Source of the DNA: Cryptomeria japonica
Taxonomy: Eukaryota > Streptophyta > Pinopsida > Cupressales > Cupressaceae
NCBI RefSeq assembly: GCF_030272615.1
Contig: NC_081415.1
Coordinates: forward strand, 377,035,392-377,099,391
Direction: 5' to 3'
Length of the DNA: 64,000 bases
Shown: positions 1-12,403 of the stretch, piece after piece
Position numbering within the stretch: position 1 is the first letter of the stretch
Layout of the letters: the number at the start of each line of letters is the position of its first letter
The notes under the pieces: model-generated
Database searches by the model: none
The model's input: only the letters and a program-made list of their open reading frames with translations
What the model was told of the DNA's origin: nothing
Program-made: the position numbers and the translations under genes

Positions 1-656
1 AGTTTTCAGTAATATTAAATAAATATTAAACTATACATAGGGGTAACAAACTATGACAAGAAAAACACAAAGGACCAACCCGATGACTACTGACATGACC
101 AAACAAAAAAGAACAAGACTAAAAACAACCACAAGGATAGTTGACAAATATCTCATTCCATAGGAATGACGACACAACAAAAGGCCCTGACTGATAACTC
201 TGATTTTCCACTTTACCATTGGGTAATAGAGCACACTCAGACCTGAAGATTTGGGTGGAGTTAATACTCTGTACCTGCAGCTGTATCACTGAGAGAAATG
301 CACATATGTACATCTAACATGAACAGGAACACTAGTGAAGGAGACTCGTGACATTCCATGTCCCTCCGAAGTGGGTGATGAAAGATCATCCCCTCACACC
401 CCATAAAGACTCGAACCCATACAAGGAAATGAAGATATATACATAAAGTTGATAAGTCAGTCCAAGGTTAGTACTTAATCATATAATCTAATATCTAAGC
501 ATCCATAGAGATAAAATGCATAACCAACAACATATCCTAGAATCATGGTAAAAGTCATTCCATTAGAGAGTATCACCTAGTCACATAAATAATAGGAGAA
601 GTCAACCAAAGTCAAACTAGGTTAAACAGAGTCCGATCAAGGGAGGAGCATTACAT
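1..656. other. Unassigned AT-rich stretch
   Basis: I see no gene, RNA gene or repeat boundary here. It lies just upstream of the surviving 3' end of a broken LTR at 657, so it may be DNA joined to element F by deletion or insertion. Confidence 0.4.
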
Positions 657-802
657 AAAATGTAGAATGAGGGAGTTTTTTATTTAATTCATTTTGTTTA
701 TGCATTGTTTCTATTGATTTATGTTTAGGAGTGCTTTAATAGTTAAGGATTTCGTGATTGTCCTTATTTCCTATTCAACAGGATGATTTTAAGCATGAAA
801 CA
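657..802 (+). repeat. 3' remnant of the 5' LTR of element F
   Basis: Similar along its length to the last part of the 3' LTR (about 8114-8252), with several substitutions. Only the LTR's terminal 146 bp remain; the sequence upstream of 657 no longer matches the LTR. Confidence 0.75.
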
Positions 803-804
803 AA

Positions 805-822
805 TGGTGAGCCCGACGTGAA
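805..822 (+). promoter_or_regulatory. Primer-binding site of element F
   Basis: Two bases after the LTR end the sequence reads tggtgagcccgacgtgaa. Its position and TGG start are those of a tRNA primer-binding site for minus-strand DNA synthesis. I have not assigned the tRNA. Confidence 0.6.
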
Positions 823-2659
823 ACAATAGTAATTTGATTTGAAATTTTGTGTATGCATGTAGGTTTCCATTTTTGATAGGTTTCTATTTTTGGTAGTTAC
901 CATTTTTAGTAAGTTACCATTTTTAGCAGGTTTCTATTTTTAACAAGTTCCTCTATTTAAAAAAAAACTTTATGTTATGTCTTTTCTCAGTTCCTTTCTC
1001 ACCTACTGGTATTTTTCATGTTCTTTTTTTTTAAAACAGAGCAGTAACAAACAATGAAGCAAATTTTTGTAACCCAAGGAAGAATTTAGGCTTGTAAGCC
1101 CATAATGTCAACTAACATTTTTATGGGTTTTGCAGGTACCACTGGACTTAGATTAGCACACATTTACTTTGGTGTTATCTAAAATAAACAAGACAAATTT
1201 TCTTTATTGCAAATTATTGTGGTTAAAAATAACATTCATCATTGCTATGTGGGATTAAAAAGAACATCATGCCTGTTGGAGCAACATCTCCAACTAGCTT
1301 TTAGACACCATGGCAATGAAGGATTAAAAAGAATGATCTTGTCTTCTATGTCTTGAAGGTGAGGCATATGCTCTCCTCTTAATTGGGTGACCAAAAAGCC
1401 AGACTCACCATTTATACTTTCTGTCATTTTTTGCAATAGGATAAAACCTTTAGTAGGTCTGCCTCCCAAGTAGCCCATAAGGCAAGTGAGAGGGAATGAC
1501 CTAAGTGGTAATTTCTAAAGCGAAGCAATCCAATCCACTATAAATAAATGTGTTTGTGATGAAAGTTGCAAGCAACGAGTGTTACATACTGTCATAACGA
1601 TGTCATGCCTCCCTCAATGCCTATATGGTACGTGTAAATTTGTAGAGCGTAACCTCTACAAACTGGGAGACCTCCTTTAACAAAGTGGAAAATGTTGCTG
1701 ATTATGACCATTCAAATAGAACCTTTACTAAAATCCTTTAAGAATTAGCGGCCAAGCTGAGTCAGTATCCAGACACTTGTAATATCACCGTGCAAGGGTG
1801 GGGATGAATTTGCCCCCAAGACACTCACCAAACATCTCCCAAGAAAATGATCCAATTGAGAAGAAATTCTCTTTGGTTCAACTTCTATAAAAAGGAAAAA
1901 AAGAGGCACACCTTAGGGTGTGACATGACTATTTGAGCTGATAGAGTATCAAGATGTGGGTTGTGGTATTATTTGTGACCTTTTGACCCTAGAAGAGTCT
2001 AATTGTTTTGTGATTATATGGCCAAACTTTATCGAAAATAAATGAGGTTTGAAAGGATCCCAACAACCATTAGGATTTGAAAAGATCCTTTAAACAACTC
2101 TTTTTGGATTATTTCAAATTGTTTCTTACTTGCTATTGTGTCTTATGCAATATTTTCAACTATCAAACATTTGAAGCATAGCCAAAAAAAAGTCAAAAAA
2201 ATTGTTAATCACAATCAAGTTTTTACAAAAATCTTCAAACCAAAAACACAATTTGAGATCTCAAAGGAAAAACATTACAACATCCAGTGTCAACAACAAC
2301 CAACAAATCAAACAAAATTGCCACTTTTAGAGAAATGGAGAAAACATCTTATCTGTTGTGATCTTAGGTCCATATTTTGTCCTCATCTGAACAAGTACCC
2401 AAAGCTCACATAGATATATTTGTATCATCCCATCTTCCAGTCTCATTATTTCCCCTCTTGTGTCTCCATATCCAAGTATCAAGGTCATATATAAATTAAT
2501 CATCATCATAGTCTTAAACATTCTCGATCTTAGTCCAAACCAATCAAGCAAACATCATGGAATGGAGCTATGCATTTTGTAGGGAAGGTGAAGAATTCAT
2601 CCCTTCCATTCCTATTCCATTGTCATCCATATAAATTTAAGCTCAATAAATTAAGAATT

Positions 2660-4407
2660 TTCAACAACAAATGAAAGACATTACTAGTCCTAACAACCAT
2701 AGGGATTGGTTAGAAAAAATGATGAGCGAAGTGATAGCCATGGTACCTCTAATCAAAAGGGAATCATTATCATGCTAGAATTCCTTTCCTCGTGAGACCA
2801 TTCAAACATGCAAACCTTAATTCTCCAAAAAAATCATTCCTACCTCACTTCAACCAAAATTAGATTCAGGTCAACCTTCTTCTTCTTCTTTCAACCCAAC
2901 ATATCAATCGTATCAATCGCATCAACCCAACATTAAAACCTCTTTCAACTAAAATCAAACCTTTTTCAACTAAAGTCCAACTTAACCATATCTATCCATC
3001 ATTTCATCATCCCTTGAAGTCACACAAGAATAGTCCACACCATCTCTATCCAATAAGATAATATCCCAAAGGCTATCCATAACACAAATCCAATCTAATC
3101 CAAGTCATGATGCTAGTCCTTTCCATGCTTTATAAATTCAAGATCCAATGCCACCATATATTCTATTTCCAAGAAAACCCACTTCATAGAGTCTCATTCA
3201 AAATCCTTTCTCATTAGGCCAAAGTGTTTCAAAACCTTCTAGAATTATCCCATACATATCCAAACTCCTTCCCCATGTCAAGAGGATAATCCAAAATCAA
3301 AATAAATGAGTCTGAAATAAATCAAAATCAAGAAGAAACCCTTTCATCCTACCCAATTTTTTATCAAGACCCCACCTATCAAGAATCCTATGATGATCCC
3401 CTCATTCTTTTCTATTCCACTCATAATGATATCCTTTTATCTCAAGAAGAAAGTGTCCTTTCAAGTCCCATCCAACATCTACCTCCTAAGAAAGATCAGG
3501 ACATCCCTTCCATCCTTCCTAATAATCCCTTTCCAAGTCAAAATCAAAGTATCCCTTCCCCTTCATGTCCTAAACAAGATCCCATTATTTTTCCAGATCC
3601 TTATCAAGATCCCTCCATCCCTTCATCTCCATGTCATAATCCTTCATGTCTCTCACAATAAATTCTCTCACCAAATTAACCTACCATTTCTCCTAGTCCC
3701 CCTCATGATCCCAATGCCTCTACACAAGTTGTTAATGAACTCCTTATCAATGAAATCACCAATCCAAATCATACTACATAGGGTAACTTCAACAATTATA
3801 TGTGCGCCATCATTTAATGAGATCAACTCCTAGTTGAATTCATCATCCTCTTCAACTACATCAATAGAAAAAAACATAACACCCACTCATGTCACAACTA
3901 CATCACCAAAATATCTTATTCAAGGAATGAATAAAATCTCAATAACCAAAATATGATCAATAACTAATTTGCATGACTATGGATTCCTATCTCTTCACAA
4001 CAATAGCACAGGAGACATAAACAGATCTTATGACCATCTCCCACTAGTAGATGATGGAATCAATTATGAAGATAAGGAAATAGATCCAAATTAATTGAAA
4101 AGAAAATATGATAATCAATCTTGCACGATATCAACAATCCCTATTTTGATAGAAATCTTTGTCTCACACACCTGCATTTGAAAGACTGGGGGCAAGAAAA
4201 TCTACCACAACTGGATTGGTTTGAAATAATGAGGCTATAGAAGGAACTGTACATCAAATACACCCAGTTGAATATCCTATTGAAAAAGAAAGGTTTATCC
4301 AACTCTTGAAACACAGACCAATGAACTACCTACACAAAACTCCTCGATCCTATGAACAACATGCACCTAAAAAGATATTACATCGATGGGTTCATTTAAA
4401 TTTTTGA
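2660..4407 (+). pseudogene. Decayed gag-like reading frame of element F
   Basis: Translation gives discontinuous protein-like stretches: a Gln-rich segment followed by a Trp-containing helix-like stretch near 2,670-2,760, a Ser/Pro/Gln-rich linker around 2,860-3,000, and a last open stretch ending at a TGA at 4405-4407. Stops and frame changes break it throughout. Its place after the PBS fits gag or a gag-derived product, but I see no zinc knuckle and cannot name a domain. The middle part (3.2-3.8 kb) is C/T-rich low-complexity sequence that produces open frames by composition alone. Confidence 0.3.
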
Positions 4408-5569
4408 TACTGCATTTGCATATTTCTTTACTACATTGCATCACATATCTCCATTTTAGAGTCCATCATAGATGCTTGCATATCACCATTGCATGCCATA
4501 TAGCTGCATATCATTATTACTTTCTCATATAGTTGCATTAATAAAACAAGGCAATTGTCTGAGTCATTCAGCTATCTGCACTAAAAGGAGCAAAGGTGAT
4601 CTCATTTCCTAGATATTGGTACATGAAGTTTTTAGGAAGCCTTACGTCATTTATCTTCAATGTCACCTTGTAATTTAACTTTATCCATGGTTGTGTAGAG
4701 GTTTTACTATTGAGCCTTGTTACCCAAAATCTATCGATTGGTATATATCTCACACATTAATCGTATGCTCTAAGTCATTACAGATACCTAGTTGGTCATG
4801 TGGTTAGTGAAAAATCCAAAATTCTGCTTCAATTCCACTATAATCATCATACCCAAGTAGGTTTCATTAATTACAAGTCAAGGCAAGAAAATAAAAGGAA
4901 AAAGTGCTATGCCAAAATCAATATCAAAATATCATGGCAAAAAAGAGAAAGGATATATAACTAAAATATCATGCACACAAGTGCGATAAAATCTTGACTA
5001 TGGGAACATGCGAGCAACTCCATCAGGGCTATGGACACCTACTGGAAATCAAGCAATATTCGAGAGATTACAGTGTATAACCTCGTTGGGGCTATAGACA
5101 TCCAATTGGCAGCGAGGCTCTATCCAGGATGCTTTTGAAGTTAGAATAACTCACGTAGCTAGTCACATAGGATGTTAAGGGTCTTTAATGGTTATAAGAG
5201 TTGGAATAAATTAAATTGCATACACATGGGCAAAATAAGGTCAAATTTTTAAGAATTGGTGAAGAAGTTTTTCGTGCCTCCATTCATAAATCTTGGTTAC
5301 ATAGTGCACTAGGTTGGATGGTTTAAGGTCTTTTGAGAATGGATTGAACTCCTATCTCTGAAACATTTTGCACCTTTAATTCAATTAGTTCATTTTAGAA
5401 TGAAAGACACATGCAATCATCCTTGTTCGAATAGGAAATACGTCTTCATCCTGCATACTGCATTAACATAGGCCCTGACAAAAATTCATTGCCTCCATGT
5501 GCATTTTGTAGATCATCATGTCATCGTTGGTCTGCATACTAGGGTCATAGCTGAAATAAATTATAAAAA

Positions 5570-5870
5570 TCAGTTAAAATTCTTGAAAAATCCTAAAAAT
5601 CGGAAAAAGTCCTAAAAAAATCATAAAAATCATGAAAAGTCTTGAAAAAAAATCTTAAAAATCAGAAAATGTCCTGAACAAATATAAAAAATTAAAAATT
5701 GATCCTAAAAAAATCAACCAAAAACATCGAAAAACAACAAAATACCAATAATATTGGAAAATAAAAAATCATACCAAAAAAGTCAAAAAAATCAATCCAA
5801 AAATCAACCAAAAACATCGAAAAAGCTCTTGAAAAAGAGCTAAAAATTGAAAAACATAAAAAACTTGCAA
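5570..5870. repeat. A-rich degenerate short tandem repeat
   Basis: Repeated variants of a motif close to aaaaatc-n-gaaaagtcct occur about every 20-25 bp, with two nearly identical copies of aaatcaaccaaaaacatcgaaaaa near 5,711 and 5,801. Noncoding, inside element F. Confidence 0.55.
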
Positions 5871-6734
5871 TAAAATGTCTCATAAGAATCAAACACCCTA
5901 TTAGATATCCAACAAACACTTCGCACAAAGTTTGCAAAGGATAAAACTATCTAATCAACATATGAAACCAAACTGATCAAATTGCCTTATCAATCGTATC
6001 AACTATCCATATCAAGTGATCATTATCTTGTCTTAAACAGAGATGGATACACTCGAAACCAAATAGGTCAGTCTTAAACGAGGTCCACACTTTATGAAAC
6101 CAGACATTTTCAACCATCACATCAAACAATCAAAACAAAGACATAGATCAATAAGACTACTGAATATTTGTCCTAGTTGGTCTTTATCTTTTTATCAATT
6201 GGCGATCAATCATGTTACTATGCTACTCAAGGATGTCCACAAGTGACTAGAGGAGCCATGGTGGGCATGATATTTATGTTTGTTTGTTGTTTGTGGTATG
6301 AACCAATGAAGTTCTAGTGCAATAGTTCTAGTGGATGTCTATGATTGGTACGTTCATTCGGTAGGTATCCTATGCAAAAAAACAAGTTGAGTATATCTAT
6401 GCTTGTGACTACCGCATATACCTCTTCCCAGAATGGAGGGTTCACTCCTTGTTTGCTAAGTGTTTGTTCTTTACAATGAGATATCTTTACATATTGGTCC
6501 CTTATACCTTGATGTATGCAGCTTCATTGTTACATAATAAGGCTTAGTGATGAATATATATTGCATTGTGAATAAAGTCACAAAAGTTCGTATTTCAATC
6601 ATTCAAATTTTTCATGCTGATTGTACCAATCAAGATCACTCTCTCATCAAGCATCTTTTCTTGGATCAACCTTTTCCACTTCTTACTAATCATTCTCCAC
6701 TTTCCTAATTGTCTTCATCATTCATCCAAATTTC

Positions 6735-6893
6735 ATCAATCATTTGTCTTATACAGGATGTGTCCTTCCTAAAACCAAACATTGCGATCATCTATCTTTG
6801 TCTTATATAGGGTGTATCCTTCTTGAAACTAGACGTTTTGAACATCTTTGTCTTATACAGGATGTGTCCTTTCTGAAACTAGACTTGAAATCA
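6735..6893 (+). repeat. Three-copy tandem repeat, unit about 60 bp
   Basis: The unit contains ttgtcttatacaggatgtgt, then ccttcctaaaaccaaac, then a catct run. It recurs near 6,740, 6,798 and 6,849. More diverged copies with the same cttaaac...gaaacca layout occur near 6,030-6,120, so an older array has decayed upstream. Confidence 0.7.
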
Positions 6894-7169
6894 ATCGAAT
6901 CAATCCTATCAATCCTATTAGTCTTATCATTTAATCAATCTACAAATCACTCCAACCATTTCTTTTCTCTAATCAAACCCATTCATGTCATCAAACTAAC
7001 CATTCTTCCATCTCTCTTATAACATTTTTTCTTTTCTTTCGAGAGATAATTCATGTCTTTAATATACAAACAATCTCTTGAGGGGGCATTATACCCTAAG
7101 CTTCACTGCGACATAGTGGGGCAAAAATTATATGTTTTCTTTGAAACAACATCGTTTCGACATTGTCTC

Positions 7170-7182
7170 AAAGAGGGGCAAA
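7170..7182 (+). promoter_or_regulatory. Polypurine tract of element F
   Basis: The purine-rich aaagaggggcaaa abuts the 3' LTR start. The region around it (7,068-7,182) has a close relative at 16,728-16,860, which marks the second F-type element. Confidence 0.65.
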
Positions 7183-8252
7183 TGTAGACACCTAAAAATG
7201 TTTCATTCATCATGTACTAATTGTTTGTCCTATTAGTTAATTTTTTTTTAACTATTTAATAAATTTAATTATTGTTATTCTTCCAAACTAATTTAATCAT
7301 CATTATCTATCTTACTAATTATTCAATTTCCATCTCTTTATCAATTCATCATTTAACCCTTCCTTAAATATTAATTAGTTAATTAATTACAATTTAATTC
7401 CTTAATTAAATAATCTTTATTATTTAATTAATTCCATTTATAATGATTGCATAATTTCATTTAAATTAATTAATTAATTAATTAATTTCTCCAAATCCCC
7501 AAATTTAGATTTCAATCTAATTTCATTTCTTCCAAATTCACATTTCATCAAATTTGAATTTCACCCCATTTCAATAAATTTCATGTGCATTTCAACATTC
7601 AAAAATCAAAATTCAAATCCAAATAAGAATTAAATTGAATTTCAATTCAAAATCGTACAACACATGTTGAAAATCAAGACTAATTGATTGGATCAGTTAA
7701 CTAATCAGTTAACTCAGTTAACTCTCCAATCTCCCCTTTTCACTCCAAATCATCTTTTCTGACTAATCAATCAATTCAGCCTTCTTTCCAATCTATTTAG
7801 TCAACTAGCTAATCAATTGAGTTATCTAGTCAATCAATTGAGTTATCTCTTCAATCAATCTACTTAACAGATCAATCAAATAAGTTAACAAATCAATCAA
7901 AATGAGTTGACTGATCAATCAAATCAATTCAACTCTCAATCAACACTTCAGTTCTATTTCTCACCCAATCAATCTCACCCGAAAAACTATAAATTCAACC
8001 TCATTTCTTCATTTCAATCGAATCATGAACTTCAAACCTTTGTGCCACTTATAGGTCATCAACGTGATATTTGAGAGCCACCATACCACAAAGATGAGAA
8101 GAACAATGGAAGCTAAAATATAGAATGAGAGAGTTTTTATTTAATTCATATGAATTCTTTCTATTGATTTATATTTAGGAGTACTTTAATAGTTAATGAT
8201 TTCGTGATTGTCCTTATTTCCTACTCAGCATGATGATTTATAGCATGAAACA
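7183..8252 (+). repeat. 3' LTR of element F
   Basis: It begins tgtagacacc directly after the polypurine tract and ends agcatgaaaca, matching the 5' remnant. The 5' third is AT-rich with runs of ttaattaatt. The centre is full of atcaatcaa and agttaac variants, which also fill 61,010-61,200. The same tgtagacacc terminus, inverted, closes the solo LTRs at 55,414-56,194 and 63,012-63,796. Confidence 0.8.
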
Positions 8253-9805
8253 CTTCTAATACTTAGAACATTTTGGAAGAATTTTATATTCTTTCTTGGT
8301 AGATTCATGAGCTTCTACAACTGTGATGCCATTATTAATTTGTCAAACTTTAGGACTATGTCCTTTAAAATCCTCTATGAAAGCAATTCAACTAGATAAT
8401 TTTTTTGTTAGTATTATGGGTGAACTTACTCATATCCATGTGCAATTGACCTCTAATCCTATAATTTAACATTTCATAGACATTTAGGTAATGAATACTC
8501 CTAGTTTTTATGAAATGCTTCTAATAGGGATTGGTCTAATACATTGAACAAATATATAAATATTGTGATGGTTTTTGGTATCAAATTATATCAGAGTGAG
8601 GTATTATGGCTTTTGTTTTGGAATATAATTAATTCTAGAAATGGAGACAAATATTCTAGAGTTTTGGAGGATTTGGTCAAGTGGACATGAAGTTAGAGAT
8701 GATAGAGTATTCATGTCACAACCCTCCTTTATCACCTTTTGATTTAAACACAATTCTATTATATTTGTGGTTAAGCTATTTAAATGATTGAATAAATGTT
8801 ATAAAAGAATAAAATGAATACACACACACACACTTGGAGAATATAATTATTTTTATTTATTTATTTATTTTCCACTCCCAATTATGGCACATGTTGTAGG
8901 AAGAATAAGAAGCTTCTAGAGGAATCTCCACCACTTTGCATGTAACTCCCCCACTAAGTTTGATCAATTTGCATGAGTCCAATATTGGAAAAGAATCTGC
9001 TTTTTAATTAAATTTTCTAGATAGTGGAAGGGAGGGATTTTTCTTATAAAATGATATGCAAGTTTCAAAGAAGGGAGTTGATTATGTTTTGAAGGAAATT
9101 TCCCAAGTTTTTCTTTGGTAGTCTCATTTTTGTTGCAGGATTTTTAAGTTGTTGTTTGAAGGATCTCTCTCAAGTTGCAAGGAAGGATCAAAGGATAGCT
9201 AGAGGATTGAACATCAAGCTTCAGTAAACCAGGTTCTCTCCTTTTGTCATATGAGGAATTTGTATTTATCACAAAAAAATATATAGTTTCTAGATTCTTT
9301 AGTTGAATATAGTTTTTTGAAAGAAATCATTCTTTAATTGCTAGATAGGAAGAAAAGCTATTTTGTTTCCTTTAAACAAATGAAGTGATATAATTCTTTC
9401 TCTTTTTAAATACAAATGCAGACTTCTCTTGCATATTTTATTTAATCTATTTAAAAGGTAGAAAATCAGATTTTTGCTTTTCTATTTTCTCTTGAAAACT
9501 AGATATGATATTGAATATAAAAATAAATAAATCTCTCTCTCCGTGAATGAATAAATAAATCTCTTCTTCTTATTTAGGAATAAAATGCAGCTCTATTATT
9601 TATTGTATTTAGGAAATATGCACATGATCTTGCTTTTTGCTTTTCCAAAGATTTTAGATCTATCCAAAAATTATATTTCCCCTTATTTAAAATTCTTTTT
9701 CTGAGATTAAAAATCTTCCCTGTGTGATTAAATGATATGAATCTTAATATTTATTCTCTCTTGAATTCTTTTCTCTGGCTCTTCGAATGGAAATCTGAAA
9801 TGAAA
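8253..9805. other. Unassigned AT-rich DNA
   Basis: No gene or element boundary recognised. A short (CA)n run is at 8,820-8,833. Confidence 0.35.
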
Positions 9806-10230
9806 TCTCTCTGTGAATATCAGTTGAAATTGAGGAATATATTTCCCTGTGAATAATCCTCTGTGTTATTCATCCCTGTAAATAAATCTTTATTCTCATT
9901 TGATTACATAATTATTTTTTTATATATATCTGGTTATATATTCTCTCTGTGAATAATAGTTGAAATTGAAGAATATATCTCCCTGTGAATAATCCTCTGT
10001 GATATTCTTTCCTGTGAATAAATCCCTATTCTCATTTGTTTATTTTTATTTCATATATATATATATATGGTTATATACTACTCTCTATGAATATTAGTTG
10101 AATAAAACTTCTCTGTGAACAGAAAAGTTTGATAATAAAATATAAACCTCGTTGTGTTCATTATTCACTGTGGGAAATATTATTCTTTTCCTCTCAGAAA
10201 TTCCTCTCTCTATGAATATTAGATTGGAAA
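9806..10230 (+). repeat. Tandem repeat of about 137 bp built on CTCTGTGAATA
   Basis: ctctctgtgaata followed by agttgaaattga starts at 9,806 and again at 9,942. Reduced copies start near 10,081 and 10,204. Within each unit ccctgtgaata and cctctgtg recur. No coding potential. Confidence 0.7.
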
Positions 10231-10463
10231 ACATAATATAAATCCCTCTGTGTGAACTTTGTATTTCTCAGCATAAACATCTACCTACTTCTTTGATAAT
10301 CTGTGTATCGCTGGAGCAAATTATTTCTCTGTTATATTTTCGTCCCTAGGATTAAATTCCTCACTTTTACATTAATATTTTTCCTCTTGTACACATACCT
10401 GTTTATATATTCTTATTTTATGCAATTTAATATTCTGGAATGAAACTATATAAATATAAATAA

Positions 10464-10467
<4 letters not shown>

Positions 10468-10521
<54 letters not shown>
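10468..10521. repeat. (TA)n microsatellite
   Basis: About 27 uninterrupted TA units, followed by a shorter TA run. Its length is likely to be variable or hard to assemble. Confidence 0.95.
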
Positions 10522-10524
<3 letters not shown>

Positions 10525-10577
10525 TATATATATATAGTATTAATAAATTTATGCAAAGTAATTTTTTATTTGTTATA

Positions 10578-10743
10578 GTGCACGGTACAGTACTTCGTAC
10601 GTGCACGAGTTTTTGGACCATCGCAGGTGGGGAGCGGAGTTATTACTCTGTAGGGGAGTGGTACCGTAACGGTACCCTCCACTAGCCTGCGATCACTGCT
10701 ATGGCAGTGGCCGCAGGGTAGTGGAGGGGATCACAGTGGTCCC
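10578..10743 (+). other. Cluster of GC-rich hairpins
   Basis: Four inverted repeats in 166 bp of locally GC-rich DNA: GTGCACG...CGTGCAC (10,578-10,606); a 17-bp palindrome ggtaccgtaacggtacc (10,660-10,676); a long stem from 10,675 to 10,728 whose arms CCCTCCACTA and TAGTGGAGGG enclose CCTGCG/CGCAGG and then CACTGC/GCAGTG; and GGGA...TCCC (10,727-10,743). The function is unknown. It could be an LTR leader or another structured RNA. Confidence 0.65.
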
Positions 10744-12240
10744 ACTCCCACTTGGCCCTTGTTAATGCCATTTCAAATTTTAAAATTATGGCAAATGTTA
10801 ATTGTTAAATTCCTTTTTTTTATATATAATTTTAGTTTAATAAAATTTTAAACTTAGGTAAATTTTTTGATTTATAATTAATTTTAGCAATTTATAAATT
10901 GTAAATTAGATTTTACCAAATTTTATAATTAGATCCCTTTTTTAGATCCGCTTAGCAATTAATCCATATTAAATGATTTGAAGCTAAATTCTATTTTGGG
11001 ATTAGTGGCTTTATAAGCGATATTCTCGCATGTAACTTACACTACCTTCGCCTCATGCAAATTCTTTACATTGATTACATTTAGTGGCGTTTCCATCTCC
11101 ATGCAAGTTTTACGTTTAATTATTAATATGCAAGTTTCCTAATTGACATTATTATGCAAGTTATATTTCAAGTTTTGAATAATAAATAATGTTAGTTATG
11201 GTTTTTATTCCATGTAGTTCATCAAGTAGTTATTTCAATTAATTGAGCTTTGCAATGTCTAATTATATGCGTTCAATTCATAATTATTTTCTAAGCATGA
11301 TGTTTATCATAAGTTAGAAAATTAAATAAAGGAAGTTGGAAAACCAAAACCTAGCAGCGTTTGGTATATACAGTGCCTCTAGGTCACGCTTACGGGTAAT
11401 GCCGTCATGTTGAACTACTGCACTTAACGCCTAATAAAGCTGCATCAACAACGTCTATGGCATCATCCCTATAAATCGTCAGGGAGTAATAAGGGGCACT
11501 TGGAAGTTAAAATCCAAGGGGCGGGTAATCCCCCTTGGATCGATAATTAATAAGATAATTCTAAAATGATCTTTCATCCGCTGTGTTAAACTATAGTAAA
11601 CCCTTATAGGGATGATGAGTGAAATGCTTTTATGAAATCGATTTAATCTCGAAGAATTGTTGTCGATTGACAATTGGACAAGGGTGACGCTTATGATAAG
11701 AATTAGGATCTAGTGTTTTAGGCCACAAGCAATAGGCCATCTTGAGCCTTTGCTTAAGTGCTACTACTGTGGGTAGCAACCGTAGAGAAACTGTCTAGGA
11801 CATTGACCCTATAAAGGGTTGCGTACCCACTAATTAGTTTACATCAAACCATAGATTAGAAAATAGAACTACATACTTTACGCATTGATCCCGTGCCGAA
11901 GCGGGTATGTAGGCAGTCTTAGGACGGAGTTGTCCCTCGTACTCAGGCGTCTGTGGGTGGGGTCTAGGCTTGGTAAGAGAAGGGTTGAGTAGAATCCTAA
12001 TTTGAAAGATAAGCATAATAAAATGGAAAAAGTAATTCAACGCATACTCGGAAGGAATCCCGTATGGATTCACTTGACTTCCCAAGGCTTTAAGCCAAAT
12101 TCTGAGGTAGAATTATGTTATTTAATTACTCTTAAGGATGGCGACCTCGGTGCACTTCTGTTAGAAGAGTGTAGTACTTAGTGAGTGGCTCAGGACCCGA
12201 ATGGTCCCGATGAGTCTAAGTCTTTGGCCAGAGCACCTCC
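10744..12240. other. Unassigned sequence, locally richer in CG from about 11.35 kb
   Basis: No coding region or LTR boundary recognised. The 11,350-12,240 part is less AT-rich and has more CG dinucleotides than its neighbours, so it may belong with the minisatellite that follows. Confidence 0.35.
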
Positions 12241-12403
12241 TATCCCGATTGGATAGATGCCTACCCAGTATGGGTAGATGCCTATCCCGTATTGGATAGA
12301 TGAAATCTTATGCCCCATATGGACAGATGCCTAACCTGTATGGTTAGATGCTCATCCCAGATGGATGAATGCCTAATCCTAATGGATGGATGCCCAGAGT
12401 ATG
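12241..12403 (+). repeat. Hairpin minisatellite, unit about 21 bp
   Basis: Seven units, each a short inverted repeat of 15-16 bp followed by a spacer close to agatgcc. The stems are TATCC/GGATA (12,241), TACCC/GGGTA (12,262), TATCC/GGATA (12,283), TGCCC/GGACA with one mismatch (12,311), TAACC/GGTTA (12,332), CATCC/GGATG (12,353) and a weaker ATCC/GGAT (12,376). The arms differ between units, but the changes are mostly matched on the opposite arm. Confidence 0.8.

Larger units (their letters stand above)
657..8252 (+). mobile_element. Non-autonomous LTR retrotransposon (family F), 5' LTR truncated
   Basis: A PBS-like site follows the last 146 bp of a 5' LTR, and a purine tract precedes a 1,070-bp 3' LTR. 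The two LTR ends match closely: both contain tagaatgag then ttgattta, then atttcgtgattgtccttatt, and end near agcatgaaaca. Between them lie about 6.4 kb with only a decayed gag-like frame and no protease, RT, RNase H or integrase motif that I can find on either strand. This fits a LARD-like passenger of a Ty3/Gypsy family. Alternatively it is an autonomous element decayed beyond recognition. The related element at 60.9-64 kb keeps a clearer Gypsy-type gag. Confidence 0.75.

Noticed and set aside
10427-10621. Minus-strand ORF rich in Ile-Tyr
   Set aside because: Product of the TA microsatellite.
11834-12085. An 83-codon minus-strand ORF in the CG-richer block
   Set aside because: The residue pattern is not convincing, and the region's structured repeats explain the atypical composition.
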